DNA of 64,000 nucleotides from Volucribacter amazonae (lineage in GTDB: Bacteria > Pseudomonadota > Gammaproteobacteria > Enterobacterales > Pasteurellaceae): contig NZ_LWID01000001.1 of NCBI RefSeq assembly GCF_029783845.1, positions 124,001 to 188,000 on the forward strand, written 5' to 3'. Below the pieces are notes generated by a model. It saw only the letters and a list, made by a program, of their open reading frames with translations, had not been told where the DNA came from and ran no database searches. The translations under genes and the position numbers were made by a program. Of the stretch, positions 8,198 to 17,302 are shown piece by piece. The number at the start of each line of letters is the position of its first letter. The first letter of the stretch is position 1.

Positions 8198-8858
8198 AAC
8201 TTAACCCTCTACTTATGGCTGATTTATTCAGTAATTTCATTGCATAATCAATAATTAAACTTAAAATCCAATACAATCCCATCGCCACCACAAAGGCTTC
8301 AATAGGAATGAAATAATTGGCTTGTACCGCTGCGGCAACCCCCGTTAATTCCCTTACCGTAATAATGGTTAAAAATGCAGTGTCTTTGAGTAAATAAACA
8401 AATTGGTTAGCCAATAAGCTACTGGAACGCAACAATAATTGCGGTAAAATCAATAAATACACCATCTTATTGCGACCAAACCCCTGACTTAATGCCGCCT
8501 CCACTTGTCCCTGTGGTAACGTCGCTCGCAATCCACGAAAAATCTCGGCAAAATACGCCCCATGATAGGTAATCAAGCCAATTAACCCCGCCGTCCAAGC
8601 GTCCATTGTGATACCTAATGCAGGTAAACCGTAATACAATAAATACACATAAATCAAAAAAGGTAAGGTACGCATTGTGTCAATCGCAAGCAATAATAAA
8701 CGGCGTAATGGATTGAGCTTACCCTCCAGCAAAAATAAACAGACAATGCCCAGTAAAAATGCCACTATTGCAGACTGCACAAACAAATTTAACGTAGTAA
8801 TAAATCCTGTCCAAAACTGTTCTCGTTCTGCCCATAATATTGTCCAAGCGTCCATCAT
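8172..8858 (-). CDS. Polar amino-acid ABC transporter, permease 2
   Basis: Inner-membrane subunit of the HisM/GlnP type, 228 residues with several hydrophobic segments. The conserved EAA-like loop is visible as GQVEAALSQGFGRNKMVYLLILPQ (about residues 116-139), where the ATPase docks. The annotated start has two consecutive ATG codons (8858, 8855) behind AAGGAGAG. It begins 7 bases after the other permease, so the two form a heterodimeric channel. Confidence 0.92.
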   Translation of the reverse strand: MMDAWTILWAEREQFWTGFITTLNLFVQSAIVAFLLGIVCLFLLEGKLNPLRRLLLLAIDTMRTLPFLIYVYLLYYGLPALGITMDAWTAGLIGLITYHGAYFAEIFRGLRATLPQGQVEAALSQGFGRNKMVYLLILPQLLLRSSSLLANQFVYLLKDTAFLTIITVRELTGVAAAVQANYFIPIEAFVVAMGLYWILSLIIDYAMKLLNKSAISRGLSYEQSNIRR

Positions 8859-8865
8859 TCTCTCC

Positions 8866-9507
8866 TTAGGCTGCTAAGCGATGCACATAGCGTTCTGCCC
8901 AACGTTGTAATTTCAACATAATACCGATCATCAACATATACAGCACACAAGCTGCCAAAATTGGCGGTAAAGGTTCATAAGTTACCGCAGCGATACGATT
9001 GGTTACCCTTGTAAGATCCACAACCCCAATAACCGCTACAGCAGGGCTTGCTTTAACCAAAAAGCTCATTTCATTTACCAAACCCGGTAAGCTGGTTAAG
9101 CACATTTGTGGCAACATTATCCGCCGAAAGGTAAGCATCGGTGTCATACCTGCCGCTTTAGCTGCTTCTAATTGCTCTCGTGAAAAAGCGTGAAAAGCAT
9201 TACGCCAAATCTCCGCATTAAATGCCGAGGTATTAATCACCAATGCCATTAATGCCGCAACATTCCGATCCAATTCAATACCTAAAGCTGGAAAGCCTAC
9301 AAAAATAAATAATACAAGGGTAACTAACGGAATTGCTCGGGCAAAACTGGTATAAATTGCCATTAATTGAGCAATAAAAGGCACCTTAAAATACCGTAAC
9401 AAGGCAATCACTAACCCTAATACTAATCCGATAACAATGGCTAATACACAAAGCCATAGCGTGGTTAAACCACCTTCTAATAACATTATCCATTCACCAA
9501 TTTCCAT
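8866..9507 (-). CDS. Polar amino-acid ABC transporter, permease 1
   Basis: A 213-residue partner permease of the same family, with hydrophobic segments from residue 8 on and the EAA-like loop REQLEAAKAAGMTPMLTFRR before an IMLPQ motif. The sequence NTSAFNAEIWRNAFHAF preceding it is typical of polar amino-acid permeases. It lies between the binding protein and permease 2 in the operon. Confidence 0.92.
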   Translation of the reverse strand: MEIGEWIMLLEGGLTTLWLCVLAIVIGLVLGLVIALLRYFKVPFIAQLMAIYTSFARAIPLVTLVLFIFVGFPALGIELDRNVAALMALVINTSAFNAEIWRNAFHAFSREQLEAAKAAGMTPMLTFRRIMLPQMCLTSLPGLVNEMSFLVKASPAVAVIGVVDLTRVTNRIAAVTYEPLPPILAACVLYMLMIGIMLKLQRWAERYVHRLAA

Positions 9508-9570
9508 CTTCTACCTCACGACTAAAGGGGGGCGATCCCCTAGCTTAAAGGATTAAGCTAGGACATAGAT

Positions 9571-10476
9571 TTATTGACTAATCATCTCTAAGTATTGTTG
9601 CTCCGAAGTAATGGGGGTAGTCGGTAAATCAGGTAAACTTTCGCCAAACCATTTTTGTTGAATTTCCGCTAATTTGCCATTAGCACGAATATGCTCAATA
9701 AATGCCGTTAAGAATGCCAATACTTCTGGACTATCTTTAGGTACAGGCCAAGCGTGATAACCTGCTCCTGAAACCGCCATACCCATTTTAAAGACCTTAG
9801 GACGTTGAGTCGTTAAGGTTTTCGCCCCTGCATAAGCACTTACCACATAATCTAAACGTCCATTGGCTAAATCTGCATAAGCCTCAGGATAAGAAGTATA
9901 TTCCACCACTTTCCCTAACTTGCCACCACTTTCCGCTAGCATCACCTCTAATTCGGGTAAACGTGCTAATGCCACACTGCCTGCTTGCACGCCTAAGGTC
10001 TTTCCTGCCAAATCTGCCGCCGATTGCACGCTGTCATCTTTAGTGCGTAACACCACATAATGGGTTGCAGTCATCACTGGCGGAGCAAAATTAAACCGTT
10101 GCAAACGTTCTGGCGACACCACTGCTCCCGTAATGGCGGCATCATATTTACCTGCTAATACCGCTGGCAATAAGCCTGTCCAAGGCATAATTTCTTGTTT
10201 AATTGCAAAGGGAGCATAGGCTTTTAATTCCACCATTAAGTCTTCCGTAAATCCTGCTGGCTTACCGTCCTTAATCATTTCAAAAGGGGCATAATCATCT
10301 TCCGTTGCCACCGACAAATAGCCTCGCTGTTTTACTTCATCAAGGCTTACCGCCGCAGCTTGTCCAAGCCATAACGCCGATAACACCAACACCAAACCTT
10401 TTCGGCAGCTTGCAGAGATACTCGCTAATCCACTCACAGTCTTTTTAGATGAAATCTTACTTTTAATCTCTTTCAT
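9571..10476 (-). CDS. Polar amino-acid ABC transporter, periplasmic binding protein
   Basis: Captures the substrate in the periplasm (SBP_bac_3 fold). ATG 10476 is chosen over the longer frame from 10500: AAGGAG stands 7 bases before it and it gives 301 residues. A basic N-terminus is followed by the hydrophobic stretch GLVLVLSALWLGQAAA, an apparent signal peptide with cleavage near AAA-VSLDEV. The mature part shows the family pattern KQRGYLSVATEDDYAPFEM, GKPAGFTEDLM and LLPAVLAGKYDAAI. It is the first gene of the importer/aminotransferase operon. Specificity is unknown. Confidence 0.9.
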   Translation of the reverse strand: MKEIKSKISSKKTVSGLASISASCRKGLVLVLSALWLGQAAAVSLDEVKQRGYLSVATEDDYAPFEMIKDGKPAGFTEDLMVELKAYAPFAIKQEIMPWTGLLPAVLAGKYDAAITGAVVSPERLQRFNFAPPVMTATHYVVLRTKDDSVQSAADLAGKTLGVQAGSVALARLPELEVMLAESGGKLGKVVEYTSYPEAYADLANGRLDYVVSAYAGAKTLTTQRPKVFKMGMAVSGAGYHAWPVPKDSPEVLAFLTAFIEHIRANGKLAEIQQKWFGESLPDLPTTPITSEQQYLEMISQ

Positions 10477-10541
10477 TGGATACTCCTTACAAATAAGCAT
10501 TAAAAATTAAAAACAATCTAATAAATTCAAGGCATGGATAG

Positions 10542-10570
10542 TTTATATCAAATTAAAATTAAAAGATCAA
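10542..10570 (-). promoter_or_regulatory. Predicted sigma-70 promoter of the ABC importer operon
   Basis: Minus strand -35 TTGATC (10565-10570) and -10 TATAAA (10542-10547) separated by 17 bases, about 70 bases upstream of the binding-protein start. Confidence 0.5.
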
Positions 10571-10678
10571 CAATGAAATGAAAAATAATTTAATAAAAAT
10601 ACAATTTTTTAATCGATAAAATGAAAATACCACAATAAAAATAAGATTTTGTTAGTTTTAAGCTAATCTCAATAAAGT

Positions 10679-10752
10679 AAGTGCGGTCAGATTTTTAATT
10701 ATTTTCAACAATCTCATCAAATTGATAAAAATTCTCAAAACTGACCGCACTT
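10679..10752. repeat. Inverted pair of uptake signals downstream of eamA
   Basis: AAGTGCGGTCAGATTTT at 10679 and its inverted counterpart AAAACTGACCGCACTT at 10737-10752 face each other across about 45 bases. They could form a long hairpin past the eamA stop codon, though the loop is too long for a typical terminator. Confidence 0.6.
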
Positions 10753-10775
10753 TTGATAGAGAAAAACTGAAGCTA

Positions 10776-11651
10776 TTAACTTTTCTTGCAAAATAAATTT
10801 CGCCCAAATAAATGAATAACCAACGCCGATGCCACAATAACCACACCTAACCATTGATAGAAGTTTAATCGTTCTTGCAATAACACAATGCCAAATAGCA
10901 AACTAATTACAGGCACACCCAACGATAAAGGAGTAACCTGAGAGGCGGGATATTTCGCCAATAGCTTTACCCATAATCCATAACCGATAATCGTTGCGAA
11001 ATAAGCCAAAAACCCCGCTGAAAGCCACACTTGCCAACTAAGTTGATAGATATTCTGGCGAATATATTCCATATCGTTTTGATAATAGGCGAATAATAAA
11101 AACCAAACTGGCGTGAATAAATTGCCCCATACCACCAAAGCAAAAGGATCTGTTCGCCCAATTTTTTTCACGACAATATTGCCCAATGCCCAAGATAATG
11201 CCGAACCAAGTACCAAGAATAATCCCAACATCGGCACATAACTATGTTGTTGCCCAATTCCTATGCAAATAAAACCAATAATCGCCACTAAAATCGCAAG
11301 CCATTCATTAGGGCGAGCTTTTTCGCCCAAACAAAATACCGCAATCAACACCGTAAAAAAGGCTTGTGATTGCACAATCAATGCAATCAAGCCTGTTGGT
11401 AATCCTGTGGCAATAGCACTAAACATAAAAGCAAATTGGGCAAAATTACTGATCAAACCGTATAACAAGAGTAATTTCCAGCTTACTTGTGGGCGTTTAA
11501 GCCAAAAAATAAAAGGAAATACCACCAATAAAAACCGCAAACAGCCGAGCAACAAGGGATCAATCTCCTCTATCCCCAACTTCATAAAATAAAAGTTAAT
11601 TCCCCAAATGGCGATAACCAACAAAGCGGCAAATTTATCTCGTTGTTGCAT
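10776..11651 (-). CDS. eamA: EamA-type DMT-superfamily exporter (O-acetylserine/cysteine exporter-like)
   Basis: Ten-helix inner-membrane metabolite exporter. The two EamA half-domains are visible: LLVIAIWGINFYFMKLGIEE at the N-terminus and GSALSWALGNIVVKKI in the middle, each followed by hydrophobic helices; the protein ends with a short basic tail. The sequence resembles E. coli EamA (cysteine/O-acetylserine export) along its length, including the SQAFFTVLIAVFCLGE region. ATG 11651 is preferred to the longer frame from 11714 because AGAGG precedes it and it removes a non-homologous leader; 291 residues. Substrate is inferred only. Confidence 0.8.
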   Translation of the reverse strand: MQQRDKFAALLVIAIWGINFYFMKLGIEEIDPLLLGCLRFLLVVFPFIFWLKRPQVSWKLLLLYGLISNFAQFAFMFSAIATGLPTGLIALIVQSQAFFTVLIAVFCLGEKARPNEWLAILVAIIGFICIGIGQQHSYVPMLGLFLVLGSALSWALGNIVVKKIGRTDPFALVVWGNLFTPVWFLLFAYYQNDMEYIRQNIYQLSWQVWLSAGFLAYFATIIGYGLWVKLLAKYPASQVTPLSLGVPVISLLFGIVLLQERLNFYQWLGVVIVASALVIHLFGRNLFCKKS

Positions 11652-11747
11652 AGCGAAACCTCTATCTAAAAAAACATCAATAACGCTATCACAAACACAA
11701 AAAATATCAAACATATTTAAATAATAATTAATTTATTAAGATTTATA

Positions 11748-11777
11748 TTGAAAATTAATCATATTTTATTTTATAGT
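11748..11777 (+). promoter_or_regulatory. Predicted sigma-70 promoter of ydfG
   Basis: -35 TTGAAA (11748-11753), 18-base spacer, -10 TATAGT (11772-11777), ending 40 bases before the ydfG start; AAGGAG precedes the ATG. Confidence 0.5.
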
Positions 11778-11817
11778 GTTAAGGCTGATATAACACAACT
11801 AAGTAAAGGAGAAAATC

Positions 11818-12570
11818 ATGATTGCATTAATTACTGGAGCAAGTGCAGGCTTTGGACGAGTCATCGCACGTAAATTAGCCAAAATTGGTTACAAAGTGAT
11901 CGTAACTGCTCGCCGCCACGAACGTCTGTTAGCATTACAACAAGAATTAGGCGAGAATTGCTTACCGCTTGCCTTTGATATTAGTGATGAACAAGCCACC
12001 TTAGAGGCTATTGCTAGCCTGCCCGCAAAATGGCAAGATATTGATATATTAGTAAATAATGCAGGATTAGCCTTAGGGATTGAAGCGGCACAAAATGCCT
12101 CTCTTGAAGATTGGAAACAGATGATCGCCACGAATATTACAGGATTAGTCACCATTACCCACGCTATTTTGCCAACCATGGTAAAACGCAATCAAGGTTT
12201 AATTGTTAATCTAGGTTCAATCGCAGGTTCTTATGCTTATCCAGGTGGCAACGTTTATGGCGGTACGAAAGCCTTTGTGAAACAATTTAGTTTAAATTTG
12301 CGTGCCGACTTAGTGGGAACAGGCGTGCGTGTATCCAATATTGAACCCGGCTTATGTGGTGGCACTGAGTTTTCTAATGTACGTTTCCATGGCGATGATG
12401 CTAAAGCCTCAGCACTTTATGCCAATGTGGATTATATTACAGCGGAAGATATTGCGAATACCGTTGCTTGGATCGCTCAATGCCCACCACATATGAATAT
12501 TAACCGTATTGAAATCATGCCTGTCGCCCAAGCCTCAGCGGGGTTAGTGGTAAAGAAAAAAGAGGGATAA
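11818..12570 (+). CDS. ydfG: NADP-dependent 3-hydroxy acid / serine dehydrogenase YdfG (SDR family)
   Basis: Short-chain dehydrogenase that oxidises L-allo-threonine, serine and 3-hydroxy acids and, in E. coli, reduces malonic semialdehyde. The 250 residues contain the nucleotide-binding TGASAGFG (6-13), the NNAG motif (about 80), catalytic Ser in NLGSIAGSYAYPG and the YGGTK Tyr/Lys pair. NIEPGLCGGTEFSNVRFHGD is characteristic of YdfG. Arg residues after the first strand (TARRHERL) suit NADP. It is a single gene convergent with xthA and shares a terminator with it. Confidence 0.93.
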   Translation: MIALITGASAGFGRVIARKLAKIGYKVIVTARRHERLLALQQELGENCLPLAFDISDEQATLEAIASLPAKWQDIDILVNNAGLALGIEAAQNASLEDWKQMIATNITGLVTITHAILPTMVKRNQGLIVNLGSIAGSYAYPGGNVYGGTKAFVKQFSLNLRADLVGTGVRVSNIEPGLCGGTEFSNVRFHGDDAKASALYANVDYITAEDIANTVAWIAQCPPHMNINRIEIMPVAQASAGLVVKKKEG

Positions 12571-12597
12571 TATCATCACTTGTGGTAGATTAACGCT

Positions 12598-12631
12598 AAA
12601 CCGAAAACGAGAATAAACGTTTTCGGTTTAT
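12598..12631. terminator. Bidirectional terminator between ydfG and xthA
   Basis: AAACCGAAAACG (12598-12609) pairs perfectly with CGTTTTCGGTTT (12618-12629) around an 8-base loop, between convergent genes. Confidence 0.8.
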
Positions 12632-12649
12632 TTGATACTATTTGTAGCT

Positions 12650-12690
12650 AAAATAATACAGCGTTAGCACAGCTCGCCACTAAATTATTT
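12650..12690. repeat. Correia-like repeat remnant
   Basis: AAAATAATACAGCGTTAGCA followed by CAGCTCGCC matches the left-interior part of the full repeat read in the orientation of 4342. Both terminal inverted repeats are lost, and the remnant touches the xthA stop codon. Confidence 0.5.
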
Positions 12691-13485
12691 AAATTCCGCC
12701 CAGACAGGAGCATGATCGGAAGGTTTTTCCATAGCACGAATATCTAATGCAATGCCTGTTTGCACACAACGTTGTGCTAAAGTTTGATTTGCCAAAATAT
12801 GATCAATGCGTAAGCCTCGATTATCATCAAAACCTTTTGAACGATAATCAAACCACGAAAACTGATCGTTCACAGTAGGATTTAAATGACGAAAAGTATC
12901 AACTAATCCTAGATCATACAAACGCTGATACCACTCACGTTCTTCGGGTAAAAAAGAACATTTCCCTGTACGCAACCAGCGTTTACGGCTCTCTTCCCCA
13001 ATACCAATATCTAAATCCGTTGGGCTAATATTCATATCGCCCATAATAATCACGTTTTCACTCGGCAAATCTTGTTGCAAGTAATGAAGCAAATCTTGGT
13101 AAAATTTTTGTTTAGCCGGGAATTTGGTTTCATGCTGGCGTGATTCGCCCTGTGGAAAATACCCATTGATTACTGTCAAAGATCCCATTTCCGTATCAAA
13201 ATCCGCCATGATAATCCGTTTTTGTGCTTCTTCTCCATCAGTTGGGAAACCTTTTCTTACTGCTTTAGGCTGTTGTTTAGTGAGCAAAGCAACACCATAA
13301 TGCCCTTTTTGCCCATAATGAAATACATGATAACCTAAATGTTCCACTAACTCATAAGGAAATGCCTCGTCCGCAACTTTAATTTCTTGCAAACCCAATA
13401 CATCAGGCTGATATTGTTTAACCACCGCCTCTAACTGATGCGGTCTTGCTCTCAATCCATTAATATTAAAAGAGATTACTTTCAT
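12685..13485 (-). CDS. xthA: Exodeoxyribonuclease III
   Basis: Base-excision-repair enzyme with AP endonuclease, 3'-5' exonuclease and 3'-phosphodiesterase activities. The 266-residue protein has the EEP fold motifs: SFNINGLRAR (5-14), LGLQEIKV with the metal-binding Glu (about 36), VINGYFPQG, IMGDMNISPTDLDIG with the Asp/Asn pair, and C-terminal RIDHIL and SDHAPVWAEF with the catalytic His. Length equals the usual size. It is a single gene convergent with ydfG. Confidence 0.97.
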   Translation of the reverse strand: MKVISFNINGLRARPHQLEAVVKQYQPDVLGLQEIKVADEAFPYELVEHLGYHVFHYGQKGHYGVALLTKQQPKAVRKGFPTDGEEAQKRIIMADFDTEMGSLTVINGYFPQGESRQHETKFPAKQKFYQDLLHYLQQDLPSENVIIMGDMNISPTDLDIGIGEESRKRWLRTGKCSFLPEEREWYQRLYDLGLVDTFRHLNPTVNDQFSWFDYRSKGFDDNRGLRIDHILANQTLAQRCVQTGIALDIRAMEKPSDHAPVWAEFK

Positions 13486-13577
13486 GATAAAATCCTATAC
13501 ACAAAAATGGCTAATTCTACCTGATAGTACAAGGATTTCCTATCAAAAATCGGAAAATAGTTTACAAAATAATCCTG

Positions 13578-14288
13578 TTAGCCTACCAATGCTGTTTGCA
13601 AATAACTTAAACGTTCTATATTGGTAAGATAATGCCCTAGCGCTTGTTCTTCTGGTTTATAAAGATAAGGAATTTCGCCCAATAATGGTGCATCAATTTT
13701 GTTAGATAATACGTCAATCACTTCTGCATAATGCCCAAGACAAGGATTAATCCGATTTGCCACCCAACCTAACAAAGGCACGCCCGTTTGAGCAATAGCT
13801 TGTGCGGTTAATAAACCATGATTAATACAGCCCTCTTTTATACCAACAACTAATATTACTGGCATATTGCGTTGTTTTACCCAATCAGCAAAACTCATTT
13901 CTCGATTAATCGGAGTCAGCCAGCCAAAGGTTCCCTCCACCAATACGGATTGATAAGTTTTTATCAAATGATCTAAATTTTGATTAATTTTATTGAGATC
14001 CACAAGATCCTGACAAGCAAGTGTAAGCATTTGCGACTGTTCAAAGGTATAACTGTTCGCTTGTTCATAGGGCAAGTTCTGTTGGCTACTGTGCATTAAT
14101 ATTTTAACATCAAGATTATCTTGATATTGTTGTGGGGGCGTTGCATAAACACTGCTATCCGCATTATAAGCAATGGGTTTATAACCAACAATTTGCACAT
14201 TTTGCTGTTGCAATGCCTGAATTATTGCACGACTTGCAATGGTCTTACCCACATTGGTGTCAGTTCCTGTAATAAAAAAACTACTCAT
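13578..14288 (-). CDS. Dethiobiotin synthetase paralogue (BioD2/YnfK type)
   Basis: ATP-dependent carboxylase family that closes the ureido ring of dethiobiotin. The P-loop is GTDTNVGKT near the N-terminus, and VLVEGTFGWLTPI and NRINP match the conserved BioD blocks. The GAGG stretch usual in BioD is altered to VEGTFGW. ATG 14288 (AAGGGG 8 bases upstream, 236 residues) is preferred to a TTG at 14309. It follows an mlc homologue on the same strand, as ynfK follows dgsA/mlc in E. coli, and no other biotin genes are here, so it is best seen as the BioD2 paralogue rather than proven biotin synthesis. Confidence 0.82.
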   Translation of the reverse strand: MSSFFITGTDTNVGKTIASRAIIQALQQQNVQIVGYKPIAYNADSSVYATPPQQYQDNLDVKILMHSSQQNLPYEQANSYTFEQSQMLTLACQDLVDLNKINQNLDHLIKTYQSVLVEGTFGWLTPINREMSFADWVKQRNMPVILVVGIKEGCINHGLLTAQAIAQTGVPLLGWVANRINPCLGHYAEVIDVLSNKIDAPLLGEIPYLYKPEEQALGHYLTNIERLSYLQTALVG

Positions 14289-14391
14289 TTTATGATCCCC
14301 TTTATTCAAGTAGGGGGATTTTAAAAGAATTTATTCTGAAAAAAATTGAGCTAACACAAGTTTTTGTTAAATATCAACAAGATCGCTAACT

Positions 14392-15609
14392 TTATTTTAA
14401 ATTTTTCAATAAATCACCATTATAAATATGTTTTTTTATTGCTGAACTGGCTACGATAGGGCTATTCAACGCATAATGACTCGTGCCAATAGCAACTTCA
14501 AGATTATCTAATAACAAGTTTTCTTTTAGTTTTTGCTGTAAACGAGGTAAAAAGATCTCTTTCGCTGCCAATAAACTTGAGCTAATAATAATTTTTTCTG
14601 AGGAAAAAATATTAATCAAGTTCATTAATACATAAGATACACTATCTGCAATATGATAGAGAATTTTTATTGCATTTTCATTACCTTGTTTCGCTTGTTC
14701 ACAAACAAAACGAATTTTTTGTTCGCCATCAATCAGTGCATTTTGTGGAAAAAGTTTATCAACAAGTTGATAAATACTATGATGGGTAACTTGATGATAA
14801 AGCTGATGACGCTCAACTTCAGATAAATCTTGATTGATTAAATCATGCAATTCACTAAAGGCAGGAACGGCGACTTTGTTAATATTCATACGGGTATAAC
14901 GTTCCGAATTAACAGGTTCTCCCTTAATTAACACACTCATATTAATCACATCATCTAATTGTAAAAATAATACATTATGACTATTAATTGCACTCCCTAA
15001 ACTGGACTCTGCAAAAATCCAAGTTTGGAAATATTCATTAAGCAAAATAGGACAAGGAAAGTGCGGTTCAAATAATGCTAATAAATCTAGATCATCAAAA
15101 TTATGTCGCCCTAATTTTTTCAAAAATTGCCCATGATGATGTAATTCTCCCGCAACCACTACTGAGACCGCCAAGAGTCTTCCACTTTCTTGCTGAATTT
15201 GTTGTAGAAAATGACCGATAGATTGCGTTATAAATTGTGCTAAATCTTGCTGTTTCTCCTCAGTCAAGACAAAAGTCATTTGTTTAATAACATTATCATT
15301 CAATTCACATAAGCTAATTTCAAAACTATCTTCTAATAAAGTTGCACAAATCGTTCGCCAATAAAACGGCGATAAACAAAGCCCAATCGCTGGACGACCT
15401 CGTACAATATTGGTTTGTACAGTACGTTCCATCACAAAATTGGCTTGGATTAACTGACGTGTTAATTCTGTAATACTCGCTGGGGCAAAACCTGATAATT
15501 TAGAAAGATCAATACGAGAAATTAATTCAAATTGCTCAACCAAACGATAAATAATTCCCAACTGTTGGGCTTTCATTGCCACTGAAATCTGTTTTTTTAC
15601 TCTAGGCAT
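14392..15609 (-). CDS. mlc: ROK-family repressor, Mlc-like, without zinc motif
   Basis: Mlc represses PTS and sugar uptake genes and is sequestered by the glucose PTS. The 405-residue protein matches Mlc at both ends: the HTH SRIDLSKLSGFAPASITELTR (31-51), RGRPAIGL (70-77), MVNLF-like MNLINIFSSEKIII and the C-terminal HIYNGDLLKNL. The middle is unusual: the zinc-binding CxCGxxGCxE motif that E. coli Mlc has is absent (region about 225-255 carries no cysteines), and the sugar-binding ROK residues are also changed. Synteny with the bioD paralogue downstream supports the assignment; altered ligand or folding behaviour is inferred. Confidence 0.8.
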   Translation of the reverse strand: MPRVKKQISVAMKAQQLGIIYRLVEQFELISRIDLSKLSGFAPASITELTRQLIQANFVMERTVQTNIVRGRPAIGLCLSPFYWRTICATLLEDSFEISLCELNDNVIKQMTFVLTEEKQQDLAQFITQSIGHFLQQIQQESGRLLAVSVVVAGELHHHGQFLKKLGRHNFDDLDLLALFEPHFPCPILLNEYFQTWIFAESSLGSAINSHNVLFLQLDDVINMSVLIKGEPVNSERYTRMNINKVAVPAFSELHDLINQDLSEVERHQLYHQVTHHSIYQLVDKLFPQNALIDGEQKIRFVCEQAKQGNENAIKILYHIADSVSYVLMNLINIFSSEKIIISSSLLAAKEIFLPRLQQKLKENLLLDNLEVAIGTSHYALNSPIVASSAIKKHIYNGDLLKNLK

Positions 15610-15766
15610 AATCTATTACCCATTAATTTTATTAAATAAAAAATACTCCATAAGATAGTTTTTTAGTTATACCTATTAATCCTGATTATGACAATAATTT
15701 TCCCTAAATTCTGTGGACTAGGTCACAAAATTATTGTGAAAAACACAAATTTTTTGTGATTAGATT

Positions 15767-15795
15767 TTGGTAAAAAAATGATATTGAGGTAAACT
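15767..15795 (+). promoter_or_regulatory. Predicted promoter of asnS
   Basis: -35 TTGGTA (15767-15772), 17-base spacer, -10 TAAACT (15790-15795). The 233-bp mlc/asnS divergent region upstream also holds several GTCACA/TGTGA half-sites (15722-15762), but none in the spacing of a consensus CRP site. Confidence 0.4.
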
Positions 15796-15842
15796 ACCGA
15801 AACTTAATTTTTAACGAAAACTGAGTAAATTTTGAGGTTAAT

Positions 15843-17246
15843 ATGACGAAAATTGCATCTATCGCAGATGTTTTAACGGGAAAAGTGGCTGTGGGCGATA
15901 CAGTAACTGTACGAGGTTGGGTACGTACTCGCCGAGATTCTAAAGCAGGTTTATCTTTTTTAGCTGTTTATGACGGTTCTTGCTTTGCACCTGTTCAAGC
16001 TATTGTAAATAATGATATTGCTAATTATGACAGCGAAATTTTACGCTTAACCACCGGTTGTTCTGTTATTGTAACAGGAACAGTTGTAGAATCTCCCGCA
16101 CAAGGGCAAGCTGTTGAATTGCAAGCCTCACAAGTAGAAGTAACAGGTTGGGTTGAAGATCCCGAAACTTACCCTATGGCGGCAAAACGTCATTCTATTG
16201 AATATTTACGCGAAGTCGCTCATTTACGTCCTCGTACCAACATTATTGGTGCTGTAGCTCGTGTGCGTCATTGCTTAGCCCAAGCCATTCATCGCTTTTT
16301 CCATGAACAAGGCTTTTATTGGGTAGCAACTCCGTTAATTACAGCTTCCGATACCGAAGGGGCTGGCGAAATGTTCCGCGTTTCTACATTAGATTTAGAA
16401 AATCTTCCTAGAGATGACAAAAGTGCGGTGGATTTTAGCCAAGATTTTTTTGGTAAAGAGGCTTTCCTTACTGTATCAGGGCAATTAAATGGCGAAACCT
16501 ATGCTTGTGCTTTAAGTAAAATTTATACTTTCGGCCCAACTTTCCGAGCAGAAAACTCTAATACAACTCGACACTTAGCGGAATTTTGGATGGTTGAACC
16601 CGAAGTCGCCTTTGCTACCCTTGCGGATAATGCAAAATTAGCTGAAGATATGCTGAAATATGTATTTAATGCAGTACTCAACGAACGCCGAGATGACTTA
16701 GAATTCTTTGCGAAACATGTAGATAAAGAAGTAATCAACCGCTTAGAACACTTTGTCAAAGCTGATTTTGCACAAATTGACTATACTGATGCCATTGATA
16801 TTTTATTAAAATCAGGCAAATCCTTTGAATTCCCTGTGGAATGGGGCATTGATTTATCTTCAGAACATGAACGCTATCTTGCCGAAGAATACTTCAAATC
16901 CCCTGTGGTAGTAAAAAATTATCCTAAAGATATTAAAGCCTTCTATATGCGTTTAAATGATGATGGCAAAACAGTTGCTGCAATGGACGTATTAGCCCCT
17001 GGAATTGGTGAAATCATCGGCGGTTCTCAACGTGAAGAACGTTTAGAGGTTTTAGATAAACGTATGCTAGAAATGGGCTTAAATCCTGAGGATTATTGGT
17101 GGTATCGTGATTTACGCCGTTATGGCACAGTACCGCACTCAGGCTTTGGTTTAGGCTTTGAACGTTTAATCGTCTATGTTACTGGGGTACAAAATATTCG
17201 TGATGTGATTCCTTTCCCTCGCTCCCCTCGTAACGCAAACTTCTAA
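15843..17246 (+). CDS. asnS: Asparaginyl-tRNA synthetase
   Basis: Class-IIb synthetase that charges tRNA-Asn. The 467 residues start with an OB-fold anticodon-binding domain (VTVRGWVRTRRDSKAGLSFL) and continue with the catalytic core: motif 2 FRAENSNTTRHLAEFWMVEPE and motif 3 GFGLGFERLIVYVTG near the C-terminus. Length equals the E. coli enzyme closely. An uptake signal lies inside the gene at 16421. It is followed 56 bases later by nrdB. Confidence 0.98.
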   Translation: MTKIASIADVLTGKVAVGDTVTVRGWVRTRRDSKAGLSFLAVYDGSCFAPVQAIVNNDIANYDSEILRLTTGCSVIVTGTVVESPAQGQAVELQASQVEVTGWVEDPETYPMAAKRHSIEYLREVAHLRPRTNIIGAVARVRHCLAQAIHRFFHEQGFYWVATPLITASDTEGAGEMFRVSTLDLENLPRDDKSAVDFSQDFFGKEAFLTVSGQLNGETYACALSKIYTFGPTFRAENSNTTRHLAEFWMVEPEVAFATLADNAKLAEDMLKYVFNAVLNERRDDLEFFAKHVDKEVINRLEHFVKADFAQIDYTDAIDILLKSGKSFEFPVEWGIDLSSEHERYLAEEYFKSPVVVKNYPKDIKAFYMRLNDDGKTVAAMDVLAPGIGEIIGGSQREERLEVLDKRMLEMGLNPEDYWWYRDLRRYGTVPHSGFGLGFERLIVYVTGVQNIRDVIPFPRSPRNANF

Positions 17247-17302
17247 TTATCCCTATCCCCTCTTTTGAGGGGATATTGTTTATCAATTTGCAAGGATTTT
17301 CT

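Noticed and set aside
10658..10846. 62-residue open frame overlapping the end of eamA
   Set aside because: Runs through an inverted pair of uptake signals and into eamA in another frame.
15720..15765. CRP site between mlc and asnS
   Set aside because: TCACA and TGTGA half-sites occur, but face outwards or have wrong partners; no TGTGA-N6-TCACA.
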